Positions 41,379 to 51,661 of a stretch of 64,000 nucleotides of DNA are shown here, in pieces; position 1 is the first letter of the stretch, and the number at the start of each line of letters is the position of its first letter. The stretch is from Clostridia bacterium (GTDB taxonomy: Bacteria > Bacillota > Clostridia > Oscillospirales > Acutalibacteraceae), in contig JAFVVQ010000042.1 of assembly GCA_017502085.1 (NCBI GenBank), positions 1 to 64,000 on the forward strand, written 5' to 3'. Position numbers and translations under genes: made by a program. A model generated the notes under the pieces. It saw only the letters and a program-made list of their open reading frames with translations. It made no database searches and was not told the origin of the DNA.

Positions 41379-43997
41379 TTAACCTAATTTTGCGATGCTT
41401 TCGTTGAGCATTGCGATTTTTTCTTCGTAGCGTGCTTTCTGCTCTCTCTGAGCGGCAACAACGTTAGCGGGAGCCTTGGCAACAAAGTTCTCATTTGAAA
41501 GCTTGCCGTTGACAAAATCAAGATCTTTCTGTACGGCAGCAAGTTCTTTGAGAAGTCTTGCTCTTTCCGCTTCAAAATCAACAAGTTCACCCATAGGAAT
41601 ATAAATCTTTGCATCAGCGGTAACAATGCAGACCGCACCGTCAAGTTCAAAACTGTCGGCAACTTCTACTTCGGAAGCACTTGCAAGTTTCTGCATAAAT
41701 ACGCCGCCCTGTTCGAATGTTGCTTTATAAGCGGTTGCAATATAAACCTTAGCCTTCTTTGAGGGAGGCACGTTCATCTCTGCTCTGCGGTTACGGATTG
41801 CACGTACTGCAGTCATAATTCTTTCCATTTCAGCTTCTTCTGCGGCATAAGCGTTGGCTTCGCAGAATTCAGGCCATGCTGAAATCATGATTGATTCGCC
41901 GTTATGAGGAAGAGTCTGCCAGATTTCTTCAGTGATGAAAGGCATAAAGGGATGGAGAAGCTTGAGTGTGTTGCTCATTACCCAGACGAGTACCTGTCTT
42001 GCATTCTGAGCCTCTGCGCCTTCCTTCTGAAGTCTGATCTTTGCGATTTCGATATACCAGTCGCAGAAAATATCCCAGATAAAATCATAAAGCTTGGCAA
42101 CAGCAACACCGAGTTCGAACTTTTCAAGATTATCGGTAACCTCTTTAGCAAGAGTGTTGAAGAGGCTGACAATCCATTTATCTTCAAGAGCAAGTTCTGC
42201 GGGAAGCTCACACTTGACGTCTTTACCGTCAATATTCATAAGAATGAATCTTGCAGCATTCCATATCTTATTTGCAAAGTTACGGCTTGCACTGACCTTT
42301 TCATCTGAGAAACGCATATCGTTTCCGGGGCTGTTACCTGTTGCAAGGGTAAATCTGAGAGCATCGGCACCGTAGATATCAATAATCTCAAGAGGATCAA
42401 TACCGTTGCCGAGCGACTTGGACATCTTTCTGCCCTGTGCGTCTCTGACAATACCGTGAATAAATACGGTATCAAACGGCTGACTGTTCATCTGTTCACA
42501 GGATGAGAAAATCATTCTTGCAACCCAGAAGAAAATGATATCATAACCCGTAACAAGGGTATTAGTCGGGAAATAATGCTTGAGTTCGGGAGTTTCATCA
42601 GGCCAGCCGAGTGTTGAGAAAGGCCAGAGAGCCGATGAGAACCATGTATCAAGCGTATCGGGATCCTGCTCTACTTTGCCTCCGCACTTGGGGCAGCAAT
42701 CAGGAGCAGTCTTTGAAACGGTGATTTCACCGCAGTCAGCGCAATAATATGCGGGGATTCTGTGACCCCACCAGAGCTGACGTGAAATACACCAATCCTT
42801 GATGTTTTCCATCCAATGGAAATAGGTCTTTTCAAATCTTTCGGGAACAAACTTTGTTTTTCCGCTCTTAACGCAATCAATTGCGGGTTCGGCAAGAGGA
42901 GCCATTTTAACAAACCACTGCTTTGATACTCTGGGTTCAACGCTTGTGTGACAACGGTAGCAGGTGCCTACGTTGTGGCTGTAATCTTCGATCTTGACAA
43001 GTGCGCCTTCAGCTTCAAGATCCTTGACGATTGCCTTACGTGCCTCATATCTGTCCATACCTGCGTATGCGGGATAATCAGCAGTAATCTTCGCATCATC
43101 TGTCATGCAGTTGATTACAGGGAGATTGTGACGAAGACCGACTTCAAAGTCGTTGGGGTCGTGAGCGGGAGTAATCTTAACAACACCCGTACCGAAATCC
43201 ATCTCTACATACTCGTCTGCGATAACGGGAATTTCTCTGTGAACGATAGGAAGGATAAGAGTCTTACCGATGAGATCCTTGTATCTGTCATCATTGGGAT
43301 TAACTGCAACAGCAGTATCGCCGAGGAGCGTTTCGGGTCTGGTTGTTGCAAGCATAAGATAGCCGCTGCCATCCTTGAAGGGATAACGAAGATGCCAGAA
43401 ATGACCTGCCTGATCCTCATATTCAACCTCTGCATCGGAAATTGAGGTGAGGCAATGAGGACACCAGTTGATGATTCTTTCGCCTCTGTAAATAAGTCCC
43501 TTTTCATAAAGTCTGCAGAAAACTTCAAGAACTGCCTTGCTGCAGCCTTCATCAAGTGTGAAGCGTTCTCTCTCCCAGTCGCAGGATGAGCCGAGTTTCT
43601 TGAGCTGTTCAATAATTCTGCCGCCGTACTGTTCTTTCCATGCCCAGGCACGCTTGAGGAAACCTTCTCTGCCGAGGTCATCCTTTGTGATGCCTTCGGC
43701 TTTCATTGCTTCAACAATCTTTGCTTCGGTAGCAATTGAAGCGTGGTCTGTTCCGGGAAGCCAGAGTGCGTCATAACCCTGCATTCTTCTCCAACGGATG
43801 AGAATATCCTGCAGAGTGTTGTCGAGTGCGTGACCCATATGAAGCTGACCTGTGATGTTCGGGGGCGGAATTACGATTGTATAAGGTTTCTTATCGGGTT
43901 CAACCTTTGCGTGGAAATAATTGCCGTCAAGCCAGAAATCATAAATGCGGTCTTCGACGTTTTTAGGATCATACTTTGTTGCAAGTTCTTTTGCCAT
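41379..43997 (-). CDS. valS: Valyl-tRNA synthetase
   Basis: About 872 residues from ATG 43997. The HIGH motif occurs in [17 protein letters not shown], the KMSKS motif in [14 protein letters not shown], the CP1 editing domain lies between ([17 protein letters not shown]), and the C-terminal coiled coil ends the protein. A zinc-finger pair in [11 protein letters not shown]...CCPKCGGK sits in the insert. A T-box leader with a GUA specifier controls it. Confidence 0.97.
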   Translation of the reverse strand: MAKELATKYDPKNVEDRIYDFWLDGNYFHAKVEPDKKPYTIVIPPPNITGQLHMGHALDNTLQDILIRWRRMQGYDALWLPGTDHASIATEAKIVEAMKAEGITKDDLGREGFLKRAWAWKEQYGGRIIEQLKKLGSSCDWERERFTLDEGCSKAVLEVFCRLYEKGLIYRGERIINWCPHCLTSISDAEVEYEDQAGHFWHLRYPFKDGSGYLMLATTRPETLLGDTAVAVNPNDDRYKDLIGKTLILPIVHREIPVIADEYVEMDFGTGVVKITPAHDPNDFEVGLRHNLPVINCMTDDAKITADYPAYAGMDRYEARKAIVKDLEAEGALVKIEDYSHNVGTCYRCHTSVEPRVSKQWFVKMAPLAEPAIDCVKSGKTKFVPERFEKTYFHWMENIKDWCISRQLWWGHRIPAYYCADCGEITVSKTAPDCCPKCGGKVEQDPDTLDTWFSSALWPFSTLGWPDETPELKHYFPTNTLVTGYDIIFFWVARMIFSSCEQMNSQPFDTVFIHGIVRDAQGRKMSKSLGNGIDPLEIIDIYGADALRFTLATGNSPGNDMRFSDEKVSASRNFANKIWNAARFILMNIDGKDVKCELPAELALEDKWIVSLFNTLAKEVTDNLEKFELGVAVAKLYDFIWDIFCDWYIEIAKIRLQKEGAEAQNARQVLVWVMSNTLKLLHPFMPFITEEIWQTLPHNGESIMISAWPEFCEANAYAAEEAEMERIMTAVRAIRNRRAEMNVPPSKKAKVYIATAYKATFEQGGVFMQKLASASEVEVADSFELDGAVCIVTADAKIYIPMGELVDFEAERARLLKELAAVQKDLDFVNGKLSNENFVAKAPANVVAAQREQKARYEEKIAMLNESIAKLG

Positions 43998-44026
43998 AAA
44001 AATGACCGTCCTTTCTTGTGAGACAT

Positions 44027-44307
44027 AAAAAAATCGTCTCACGGATTTAATAATAAATCAATGAGACGAGTAAATATACATACCCGCGGTACCACTCAAA
44101 TTGCACATTACGTGCCACTCTCCGGGCTCTGACAAGCCCTTTGCACTCACGCAGCATTCTCGGACGGGTTCTACTCACCAAACGTTTTCTTCCCGTCAGC
44201 TCAGGGGCTACAGCAATCATCCTCCGCTCATCGGCTTTCACCGACCGCCGACTCTCTGAGAGCATTGAAAAGACGCCCTCCCCTTCATAGCTTTTGCTAT
44301 TAAATTA
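44027..44307 (-). promoter_or_regulatory. T-box riboswitch leader of valS
   Basis: Between promoter and valS. The T-box element TGAGTGGTACCGCGGG (44098-44083) is conserved. Stem I contains the apical GGTGAAAGCC region (near 44241) and an internal loop CTGTAG whose GTA (44211-44209) is a valine codon and the likely specifier. A terminator CGTCTCA/TGAGACG (44068-44035) with TTTTTTT (to 44027) ends it. Uncharged tRNA-Val should stabilise the antiterminator and allow valS transcription. Confidence 0.93.
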
Positions 44308-44308
44308 T

Positions 44309-44337
44309 TTGATATTCTAACATATTAATATGATAAT
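44309..44337 (+). promoter_or_regulatory. Possible promoter of the SpoVB-like gene
   Basis: TTGATA (44309-44314), 17-nt spacer, GATAAT (44332-44337). It lies face to face on the same bases as the valS promoter. Confidence 0.35.
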
Positions 44338-44342
44338 GTCAA
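44314..44342 (-). promoter_or_regulatory. Promoter of valS
   Basis: Minus strand TTGACA (44342-44337), 17-nt spacer, TAGAAT (44319-44314). Confidence 0.7.
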
Positions 44343-44375
44343 TATAAATTTATCTGAAAAGAAAGGGTGATATCA

Positions 44376-45749
44376 GTGAATTTCAAATCAGATTTAATAA
44401 AAAACACTGTAATTATGACTGCAACAAATCTGTTGATGCGCACTATTGCCGTCATCTTCAATGCCTATCTCACGGCAAAAATCGGGTCGGCAGGCATCGG
44501 TCTGTTTCAGTTAATAATGACCGTTTACTCCCTTGCGATAACTTTTTCCAGTGCGGGTATCAAGCTTGCAAGTACAAGGCTTACTGTCGAAATCAACACA
44601 AACAGAAAGAACGACCTTAACAGATCGATGAAAATACTTGATCTTTATGCTTTTATCTGCGGATGTACTGTCTGTATTTTGTTATTTCTCTTTTCAGACA
44701 TAATTGCAAAATACTGGATCTCCGATGACAGATCTGCCTCGTCGGTCAGAATACTGGCTTTGAGCTTGCCGTTTGTTGCTTTTTCATCAAGTCTGAGCGG
44801 ATATTTTACGTCAAGCAACCTTGTGGGGAAATATTCCGCAATCCAGTTAATTGAACAAGGGACAAAGTTTGCGGTTGCGGTTGTAATATTGAACTCAATC
44901 AGAAATATGACAGTCAAAAGCGGTTGTATTGCTATAGTAACGGCAATATCGGTTTCGGAAGCGGTTTCATTCACTCTATCATTTATTCTTAAAAAAATGT
45001 CAATTCCCAAGAAATCTGAAAAACCGAGAATAAGACTTATGAAACTGTTCAGAATTGCATTACCTGACGCCGCGGGCACATGTGCAAGGAGTATTTTGCT
45101 GACAATTGAACATCTGTTGATTCCCAAGGGTTTTGAAAAATCGGGCTCCGATTCAGCTTCGGCTCTCTCGGCATACGGCAATATCCATGCAATGGCATTA
45201 CCGATATTACTTTATCCAAGCGCAATTCTGACGTCTTTTTCTACCATGCTCATTCCGGAGCTGGCTGCAAAAAATGAAAAAAAAGACAGAAAATCAATAA
45301 GTTTAACCGTTGAAAAAAATCTTAAACGGACAATAACGTATTCTGTTTTTTGCGCTGTAATTACAGCTTTGTTCGCACCGCTGATTTCCGATCTGATATA
45401 TAAAACAGACGAAGCGGTGAAGTATATCAGAATACTTGCACCGCTTGTGCCGATAATGTATACGGATACCGTGACCGACGGTATGCTGAAAGGACTTGAC
45501 CAGCAGATACAGTCCATGAGATATAACATAATTGATTCAGCACTGTGCGTTGTTCTGGTATGGTATCTGCTTCCGAAATACTCGGTCAAGGGATATATCT
45601 TTATACTCTATATCAGCGAACTTATAAACTTTTATCTGAGCATCGGCAGACTTATTAAAATATGCGATATCAGAATATTCAGAAAAATCAGATTCTTTTC
45701 AGAACCTCAAGAAGATATTCCCACATTCTTGAGACGGATGAAATGCTGA
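44376..45749 (+). CDS. SpoVB-like oligosaccharide-lipid flippase (MOP superfamily)
   Basis: About 457 residues. A GTG at 44376 is preferred (AAAGGG about 8 nt upstream) over the in-frame GTG at 44367. There are about 14 membrane helices, with the polysaccharide-transport signature NTVIMTATNLLMRTIAVIFN and ELAAKNEKKDRKSI in the middle. It resembles stage V sporulation protein B, needed for spore cortex peptidoglycan, but MOP flippases are hard to separate by eye. The 3' end overlaps the convergent pepD gene by 62 bp. Confidence 0.85.
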   Translation: MNFKSDLIKNTVIMTATNLLMRTIAVIFNAYLTAKIGSAGIGLFQLIMTVYSLAITFSSAGIKLASTRLTVEINTNRKNDLNRSMKILDLYAFICGCTVCILLFLFSDIIAKYWISDDRSASSVRILALSLPFVAFSSSLSGYFTSSNLVGKYSAIQLIEQGTKFAVAVVILNSIRNMTVKSGCIAIVTAISVSEAVSFTLSFILKKMSIPKKSEKPRIRLMKLFRIALPDAAGTCARSILLTIEHLLIPKGFEKSGSDSASALSAYGNIHAMALPILLYPSAILTSFSTMLIPELAAKNEKKDRKSISLTVEKNLKRTITYSVFCAVITALFAPLISDLIYKTDEAVKYIRILAPLVPIMYTDTVTDGMLKGLDQQIQSMRYNIIDSALCVVLVWYLLPKYSVKGYIFILYISELINFYLSIGRLIKICDIRIFRKIRFFSEPQEDIPTFLRRMKC

Positions 45750-47133
45750 GTCTTTCATCAGGAGTATGAATATCAAAAATATCAGGTCCGAACGAAACGC
45801 AGTCCAGACCGCTTATTTTTCCGCAGAATAAACCACATTCAAGACCTGCATGAATTGCGGTTACAGTCATTTTCGTTCCGAACAAATCATAATAAGCATC
45901 TGCAAATACTGACTGCAGAACGGAATCTTTTTTAAATTCCCAGGCGGGATATTCACTGTGAACACAGGCTTTTGCAGAATATTTTTTAACAATATCAAGC
46001 AATCTGTTTGTCAGCTCAATTCTTTCCGAATCATCACTGCTTCTGCATAGGAAGGTCATCGAAACTGAATTTTCATTAGTTTTGATAACACCGAGATTAA
46101 GCGAAGTTTTAACCAGACCTTCAATTTCTTCGCTCATCGTAATAACGCCGTAGGGAAGCTCGCAAAGAAGGTTGATGATTCTTTCGGAATCTGCCTTACT
46201 GATACATTTTTTCGAATCATCAGCCTGACGAATACAAAGATTGAGATCAGGGTCAGTTGAAGCATATTCTTTTTTGAGCACCGATTTAAGACGGTTGATA
46301 CATTTAAAAAGTGCTTCACATTCGCTGGTGATGGCAATTCTGCAATTGCATTCGCGAGTGATTGCATTATCCATTGAACCGCCCTGAATTGATACAATCG
46401 TGAAATCAACACTGCCTGAAATTTCCTTAAGAATTCTGCCCATCAGCTTATTGGCGTTGGCATATCCATTATGAATTTCTGCACCCGAATGACCGCCGTG
46501 AAGACCTGATAACGAGATTTCACAGACAGTGCCGCTAACCGATGATGAAACAAATTCCGCATCAATATCAACCCTTGCACCGCCTGCACAGCTTACCCAT
46601 AACGTTCCTTCATCCTCGGAATCGATGTTAATCATTCTTTTCGATTTAAGTGATGAAACATCAATCACTTCCGCACCGAACATACCGGTTTCTTCGTCGG
46701 TTGTTAAAACAATTTCAAGCGGAGGATGACTGATATCATCCGAATCGAGCAATGCAAGACAATACGCAACGGCAATACCGTCATCGCCGCCAAGAGTTGT
46801 TCCCTTTGCAAAAACAAAATCGCCGTCAATCTGAATGTCAAGCGGATCTGTTTTGAAATCAATTGTACACTCCGATGTTTTTTCGCAAACCATATCAAGA
46901 TGTCCCTGAAGGATTATCGGTTCTTCATTTTCACGACCTTTTGATCCGTTTTTAAAGATAACAACATTGTTTGCTTCATCGCTGAAATAACGGAGGTTTC
47001 TTTCTGATGCAAAGCGACAACAGTAACTGCTTATTGCATCCATATTTCCCGACCCTCTCGGTATAGCGGAAATTTCTCCGAAATACTTAAAAACTTTTTC
47101 GGGCTTCAGACCCGATAATCTGTTGTTAAACAT
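45688..47133 (-). CDS. pepD: Aminoacyl-histidine dipeptidase (beta-alanyl-dipeptidase type)
   Basis: About 481 residues from ATG 47133 (AGAGGTG upstream). An M20 zinc metallopeptidase: ILQGHLDMVCEK and GTTLGGDDGIAVAYCLA hold the first metal ligands, LTTDEETGMFGAE the catalytic Glu, and INIDSEDEG another ligand. The lid/dimerisation domain follows. HAGLECGLF near the C-terminus supplies the last His. It cleaves Xaa-His and other dipeptides in the cytoplasm. The long M20 form (480-500) matches PepD rather than PepT. Confidence 0.93.
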   Translation of the reverse strand: MFNNRLSGLKPEKVFKYFGEISAIPRGSGNMDAISSYCCRFASERNLRYFSDEANNVVIFKNGSKGRENEEPIILQGHLDMVCEKTSECTIDFKTDPLDIQIDGDFVFAKGTTLGGDDGIAVAYCLALLDSDDISHPPLEIVLTTDEETGMFGAEVIDVSSLKSKRMINIDSEDEGTLWVSCAGGARVDIDAEFVSSSVSGTVCEISLSGLHGGHSGAEIHNGYANANKLMGRILKEISGSVDFTIVSIQGGSMDNAITRECNCRIAITSECEALFKCINRLKSVLKKEYASTDPDLNLCIRQADDSKKCISKADSERIINLLCELPYGVITMSEEIEGLVKTSLNLGVIKTNENSVSMTFLCRSSDDSERIELTNRLLDIVKKYSAKACVHSEYPAWEFKKDSVLQSVFADAYYDLFGTKMTVTAIHAGLECGLFCGKISGLDCVSFGPDIFDIHTPDERLSISSVSRMWEYLLEVLKRI

Positions 47134-47215
47134 TTGAATCACCTCTGTATTATTGAATATTACCACATTATAATGCGGTTTTCAATAACAGATATTCATA
47201 ACCATTCACTTATAT

Positions 47216-47247
47216 GCAAAAACGGAGCGATAATCATTATCGCTCCG
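47216..47247 (-). terminator. Terminator of the mannosidase operon
   Basis: Inverted repeat CGGAGCGATAAT (47247-47236 minus) with its complement around one base, then TTTTT. It lies 8 nt past the stop. Confidence 0.9.
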
Positions 47248-47254
47248 CAATTAT

Positions 47255-49717
47255 TTATTCGGGGATGCCCTCAAGGAAATTAGTCCAGCGGACATATCCG
47301 TCTTTATTGATTCTGAAAGTCTTGATTTCAAACTTTCTGAAATCGGCATAGAAACCCGCATCGATCAGATCGCAGACAATAGCGCACTTGACTGCCTTGC
47401 CCTCTGTTTCAGCAAGACGGAGAATCCAGTCGCCCGAACCGTCTTCACAGAATTTGAAGCTGAGGAGTGAAACGTTGGGTTTGCTGATACTGATAAAACT
47501 CTTCTTCTGAGGTTCGGTTCCCTTATGATATCCGACGGGAACGGCTACGGGTCTGTTGTTGAAGAGAGAAGCAATTTTCTGAATATCACTGTTTTCGGCA
47601 TTACCGCTGTGAGGATAAAGAGCATATTCAAATCTGTTGACACCCTCATCTGTATAATTAAAATCAGCGGCAGGTCTGTCAGAATAATGATCTGCAAAAA
47701 TACTGTTTCTGATAAGAGTCAGACGCAGAGTGTTACCTGTGCAGTCATAGCTGTATTTTGAATCACTGATAACAGAAATACCCTTACCGTCTGCAGTGAC
47801 GTCACCCCATGTGAGTGCAGGTTCTTCCTCACCGTTGCAGGGTCTTTTAATGATTCCGCCGGGAATTTCATAGGTTGAAATCGGATTACTTCCGCTTACT
47901 GTAACCGGCATCTTGAGGATTGTAAGAGCCTCCTGCCAGTTTGCTTTGCACTTTACACGAAGAATTTTGCTTCCGCTTGAAAGAATAAAATCCTGAGTAA
48001 GGTAGGAATTATTATAAATATGCTTGACTCTGATAACGATTCGAGCAGCTCCGTTTTCAACAACTTCAATTGACTTGAATTGCATCGGAGCAATTACCTT
48101 GTCAAATCTGAAAATATTATGTGCCCATGTGTCAGGCTCGGAATTATCAACAACAGTCGGAATACAAGTTTCACCGCCGATATATTCCTTGCCGTCAGCC
48201 TTATTGACAATGTTAGAAATACTGCCGTTGGTTTCATTAAAGGTAACCCTTATAAATTCGTTTTCGGCAGTAAAACCGTCAAGCTTAAGATCGGATACAG
48301 GCATTTTATATACACCGACGTCGGAATCGGCGTGCCAGAGCCAGTAAGTTGCATAGCCGAACGCAGGCAGCTTAACAATGAACTCTGTATCGAGATGTGA
48401 ATCGTTTGAACGTGATGAACGGACATTCTGGAAAAGAACGTCATTACCGTCGCAATCAACAACTCTTGACGACGGATGATAAGTTCTGACGGGAGTTTCA
48501 ACCTCAAACGAAAGCGGATTGAACACAATAACGGGTCTGGGGAAATCAAGATTTCTGCAATGATGACGCTCATTGCACGTTTTCGAATCGGAAACACCGT
48601 CAAGCCATGTATCAACGTAGCCGGCAAGCTTGAGAAGTGCCTTGTTTTCTTCTTTGGCGGCAATATGCATTGCGTAACCCATCGAATCCCTGACATCGTC
48701 ATAAGCTTCCATAATGGAGCAGCCGCAGAAAATATCGTGGAACTGATTGAAGCAGACCTCTTTCCATGCATCACCGAACGATTTTGTTGCTGCAGGAAGA
48801 TCAGAAACCGAAGCAGCAACGGTATTCCATTTTTCGGCACTCTTGAGCCAGTTTTCAGCCTTTCTGTTGAGCTGCTTGACAAGTGATGTTGCGGAATAAC
48901 ATCCGCTTGCGTGATGTTGCAATTCATCCTTCCACTCCGGAACGTCAAGTTGACCTGCACAGATATCCGAGAAGAAATCATCGGGTGACGAGAATTCCAG
49001 ATGCTCGTAACCTTCGTCATCCATCAGATTGATAAGATGTTCGATATCGCCCTTTGTGGGTCCGCCGCCGTGGTTACCGACGCCGTAGAAAAGCATCATA
49101 CCGTGGCCCGATTTTTCTGCTCTGTCTTCCATAACTTCAACAGCCTTATTGATGGCGTTGATACCGCTTTCACCGTATCCCGTCGGAATTCTGTAAGTCA
49201 GAACTCTTGAACCGTCTGCACTGTCCCACCAGAAAAGATTTTCGGGCATTTCCTTATTTTCATTTTTATCGGGACGCATCATAACGTAGCACTTCATACC
49301 GCCCTGATTCAGGAACTGAGGAAGCATTGCGCTGTGACCGAACGAATCAACATTATAACCCGTTTTGCAGATTGTGCCGAACTTTTCGTAATAATAAAGC
49401 TGACTGTAAAGTGCCTGTCTGGCAAAGCTCTCCGCGTCGGGCATATTACAGTCCGGCTGTACCCACCATCCGTTGACAGGTACCCACTTACCTTTTTTGA
49501 CAAGTTTTCTGATTTCCTCAAAAAGTGCGGGATCAATTTCTTCAACCCACTTATAATACGAAGCTGAAGAGCAAGTGAACACAAAGCCTTTATACTCTTT
49601 GATTCTGTCTACCGCCGAACGGAAAGTCTGAAGCACTTCGCCGCAGCCCTCCTGCCATCTCCAAAGCCAGATAGGATCAAGATGAGCATTGCCGACAAGA
49701 TGTATTTTATTTTTCAT
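47255..49717 (-). CDS. GH38 alpha-mannosidase
   Basis: About 820 residues from ATG 49717 (AGAGGTG upstream; the GTG at 49726 overlaps that site). The zinc-binding HLDPIWLWRWQEG is at the N-terminus, and GYNVDSFGHSAMLPQFL carries the nucleophile Asp and a zinc-ligand His. The central helical and C-terminal beta domains follow, the latter ending with the family fold around residue 700. There is no signal peptide, so mannosides are trimmed inside the cell. The upstream gene (12-nt gap) is an unrecognised helical protein, and both share a promoter. Confidence 0.93.
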   Translation of the reverse strand: MKNKIHLVGNAHLDPIWLWRWQEGCGEVLQTFRSAVDRIKEYKGFVFTCSSASYYKWVEEIDPALFEEIRKLVKKGKWVPVNGWWVQPDCNMPDAESFARQALYSQLYYYEKFGTICKTGYNVDSFGHSAMLPQFLNQGGMKCYVMMRPDKNENKEMPENLFWWDSADGSRVLTYRIPTGYGESGINAINKAVEVMEDRAEKSGHGMMLFYGVGNHGGGPTKGDIEHLINLMDDEGYEHLEFSSPDDFFSDICAGQLDVPEWKDELQHHASGCYSATSLVKQLNRKAENWLKSAEKWNTVAASVSDLPAATKSFGDAWKEVCFNQFHDIFCGCSIMEAYDDVRDSMGYAMHIAAKEENKALLKLAGYVDTWLDGVSDSKTCNERHHCRNLDFPRPVIVFNPLSFEVETPVRTYHPSSRVVDCDGNDVLFQNVRSSRSNDSHLDTEFIVKLPAFGYATYWLWHADSDVGVYKMPVSDLKLDGFTAENEFIRVTFNETNGSISNIVNKADGKEYIGGETCIPTVVDNSEPDTWAHNIFRFDKVIAPMQFKSIEVVENGAARIVIRVKHIYNNSYLTQDFILSSGSKILRVKCKANWQEALTILKMPVTVSGSNPISTYEIPGGIIKRPCNGEEEPALTWGDVTADGKGISVISDSKYSYDCTGNTLRLTLIRNSIFADHYSDRPAADFNYTDEGVNRFEYALYPHSGNAENSDIQKIASLFNNRPVAVPVGYHKGTEPQKKSFISISKPNVSLLSFKFCEDGSGDWILRLAETEGKAVKCAIVCDLIDAGFYADFRKFEIKTFRINKDGYVRWTNFLEGIPE

Positions 49718-49729
49718 TATTTGCACCTC

Positions 49730-51508
49730 TTATTCAAAAAATCCGTAGTATCTGCCCATCCAATATGCATAGCCGTAAACATATGCACTTTCTACACACA
49801 TTATGCCGCCTGAATCTTCGTTGACGAGAGCAACGGGATTACGGTCATATTTTGAGATGAATCTTTCATCGGGCGGAAGAAGAACAGAAATCTCCTTATT
49901 ACCTGCCATAAGGGTCTGAACTGCAATGTCATGTCTTGTATCAAGAGAAACACCTGCAGCAAGACGGCTTGCATTTGTTCTGTAAAACCACGTTGCAAGA
50001 GCTTCAAAATCGATTTCATCATCGGGACAGGCAATTTTAAAAGGAAGGTCATAACCGGGATTGTGTTCTCGTTCGAGAGACGTTCTCCAGCTTCTGAAAC
50101 CGTTGCGGTATTTTTCGAGACGGACTTCATCTTTTTCAAGAAGACAAAGACCAAGATACGATACACACGCAAGCATATGGTCGCCGTACATAATATCCTC
50201 CTGAAAATCGAATTCCATTGAAATCGATGCCTGGAAGAGACGGTTGAAATGCTTTGCGGCATAATCGTCATAATGCTTATCATTTATAAGATGCTCATAG
50301 CTTTCACGCCATTTGCCCTGTTCACCCGTGATATCCATTGTGACAAGATGATACATTAGAACTTCAGACGAATTGAGACATGCGTCTACGTAACCGAAAT
50401 CGGAACTGAAATACTCTTCGTTCCACTTCGCCCACGAAGTAGCTTTACCTGTAAAATCACGAAGAATATAGCCGTTATCAATAATATGATTCATAAGACG
50501 TTTGCAGGTACTGATAACGATTTCATCAAGCTCGGGATCATCACATCCGAGAAGATCGTGAACAAATTTAAAGAAAAGGAAATGCGTTGAAATTTCATCA
50601 CTGCTTGTATCTGCTTTATATACGATTCCGTCATGAGAATATCCGAGATCGGTATACAGCTTTGAAAGTCTTTCGGGAATTTCGGCACCGCAATAAATTT
50701 CAGCACCTACGCATCCCCATTCCTTGGAGCAGGTTGTTTCAAGGCAGACAGCGGTATCACCGTTCTTGCGGAAGAAAATACCATCGTCAGGTACGGGTTC
50801 ATCGGGACAAAGGTACGTTCTTGCAACGAATCCGTCTCCCCTGCCCGAAATATGCATAAGAAGAAGTGTTGCTTCGCTGGCACGGGTAGCATATTTCTTT
50901 GCAAGAATTGTGTCAGGATGATCAATACCTTTTTCACGCTTATATACCGCATAACGAAAGATTTCACCCATTGCATATGTAGCGGTAAAACAGCCGTCAT
51001 TATCCGAATGACCATAGGGAAGAATACTGTCAAGATTTCTTCCTTCACGAAGATGTTTCTGGCTCTTCATACCTCTTCTGTCAACGTACTTTTCGCTTTC
51101 GTCACGAAGAATATCCGCCTTTTCTTCAGCTCCGACAAGACGCATCTCAATACGGGTAACACCGCTTTCGGTAAGCACCCAGAGGTTATCACCCTCAGGA
51201 AGAAGAGCCTTGATATTATTATCAAGAAGATCTCTCGGGGCGCTGAAAAACATCACTTTATCTTCTTCTCTTTCTGCGGATGCATCATAGCGGGTCAGTC
51301 CGTTTGACGCACCGTACCAATCAATGTTACCCGTTCTGGCAGAACAAGAATACTGAGACTTTTTCGAAGGTAACGGATAAGGGAATCCCTTGAGATCGGG
51401 CTTGACTGCTTCAGTCTCAAAAAGCGCCTTCGGAACAGAGGGATCATCGAGAGAAAACATCTTGCAGAAACGGCAGATATGATCTTTGAGTTTATAAGGT
51501 TTAATCAT
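49730..51508 (-). CDS. Unrecognised helical-repeat protein co-transcribed with GH38
   Basis: A 592-residue protein with AGGAG upstream. I do not recognise a family. Two short propeller-like units occur at about 63-80 (IDWYGASNGLTRYD) and 110-122 (LWVLTESGVTRIE). The rest is rich in amphipathic helices with Trp/Tyr/His, as in alpha/alpha-toroid glycosidases (YGHSDNDGCFTATYAMGEIF, KATSWAKWNEEYFSSDFGYVD, MEFDFQEDIMYGDHMLACV). There is no signal peptide or membrane helix. A polar mix of Asp and Glu near WAKWNEE and YGHSDND could form an active site. Together with GH38 it may release a hexose from mannose-containing glycan, but this is inference. Confidence 0.7.
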   Translation of the reverse strand: MIKPYKLKDHICRFCKMFSLDDPSVPKALFETEAVKPDLKGFPYPLPSKKSQYSCSARTGNIDWYGASNGLTRYDASAEREEDKVMFFSAPRDLLDNNIKALLPEGDNLWVLTESGVTRIEMRLVGAEEKADILRDESEKYVDRRGMKSQKHLREGRNLDSILPYGHSDNDGCFTATYAMGEIFRYAVYKREKGIDHPDTILAKKYATRASEATLLLMHISGRGDGFVARTYLCPDEPVPDDGIFFRKNGDTAVCLETTCSKEWGCVGAEIYCGAEIPERLSKLYTDLGYSHDGIVYKADTSSDEISTHFLFFKFVHDLLGCDDPELDEIVISTCKRLMNHIIDNGYILRDFTGKATSWAKWNEEYFSSDFGYVDACLNSSEVLMYHLVTMDITGEQGKWRESYEHLINDKHYDDYAAKHFNRLFQASISMEFDFQEDIMYGDHMLACVSYLGLCLLEKDEVRLEKYRNGFRSWRTSLEREHNPGYDLPFKIACPDDEIDFEALATWFYRTNASRLAAGVSLDTRHDIAVQTLMAGNKEISVLLPPDERFISKYDRNPVALVNEDSGGIMCVESAYVYGYAYWMGRYYGFFE

Positions 51509-51538
51509 AGTTTTTCTCCTAAAAATAATTGTAAGATA

Positions 51539-51567
51539 ACTATAACAGAATATATCAGGATATGCAA
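51539..51567 (-). promoter_or_regulatory. Promoter of the mannosidase operon
   Basis: Minus strand TTGCAT (51567-51562), 17-nt spacer, TATAGT (51544-51539). Confidence 0.55.
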
Positions 51568-51606
51568 CATAAATTTGACGGTTTAAACAAAATAATGCGT
51601 TCTCGC

Positions 51607-51635
51607 TTTACAATTAATACAAGTAATGGTATAAT
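51607..51635 (+). promoter_or_regulatory. Promoter of the DUF2156 gene
   Basis: TTTACA (51607-51612), 17-nt spacer ending TGG (extended -10), TATAAT (51630-51635); 26 nt before the ATG. Confidence 0.65.
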
Positions 51636-51661
51636 TTCAATTCAGAAAGAGGTAATAAATA

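Noticed and set aside
42948..43445. 165-codon plus-strand frame opposite valS
   Set aside because: Antisense to the highly conserved core of valS, no ribosome-binding site, residue usage typical of a shadow frame.
44047..44265. 72-codon minus-strand frame upstream of valS
   Set aside because: It lies wholly inside the T-box leader and its sequence is explained by conserved RNA structure.
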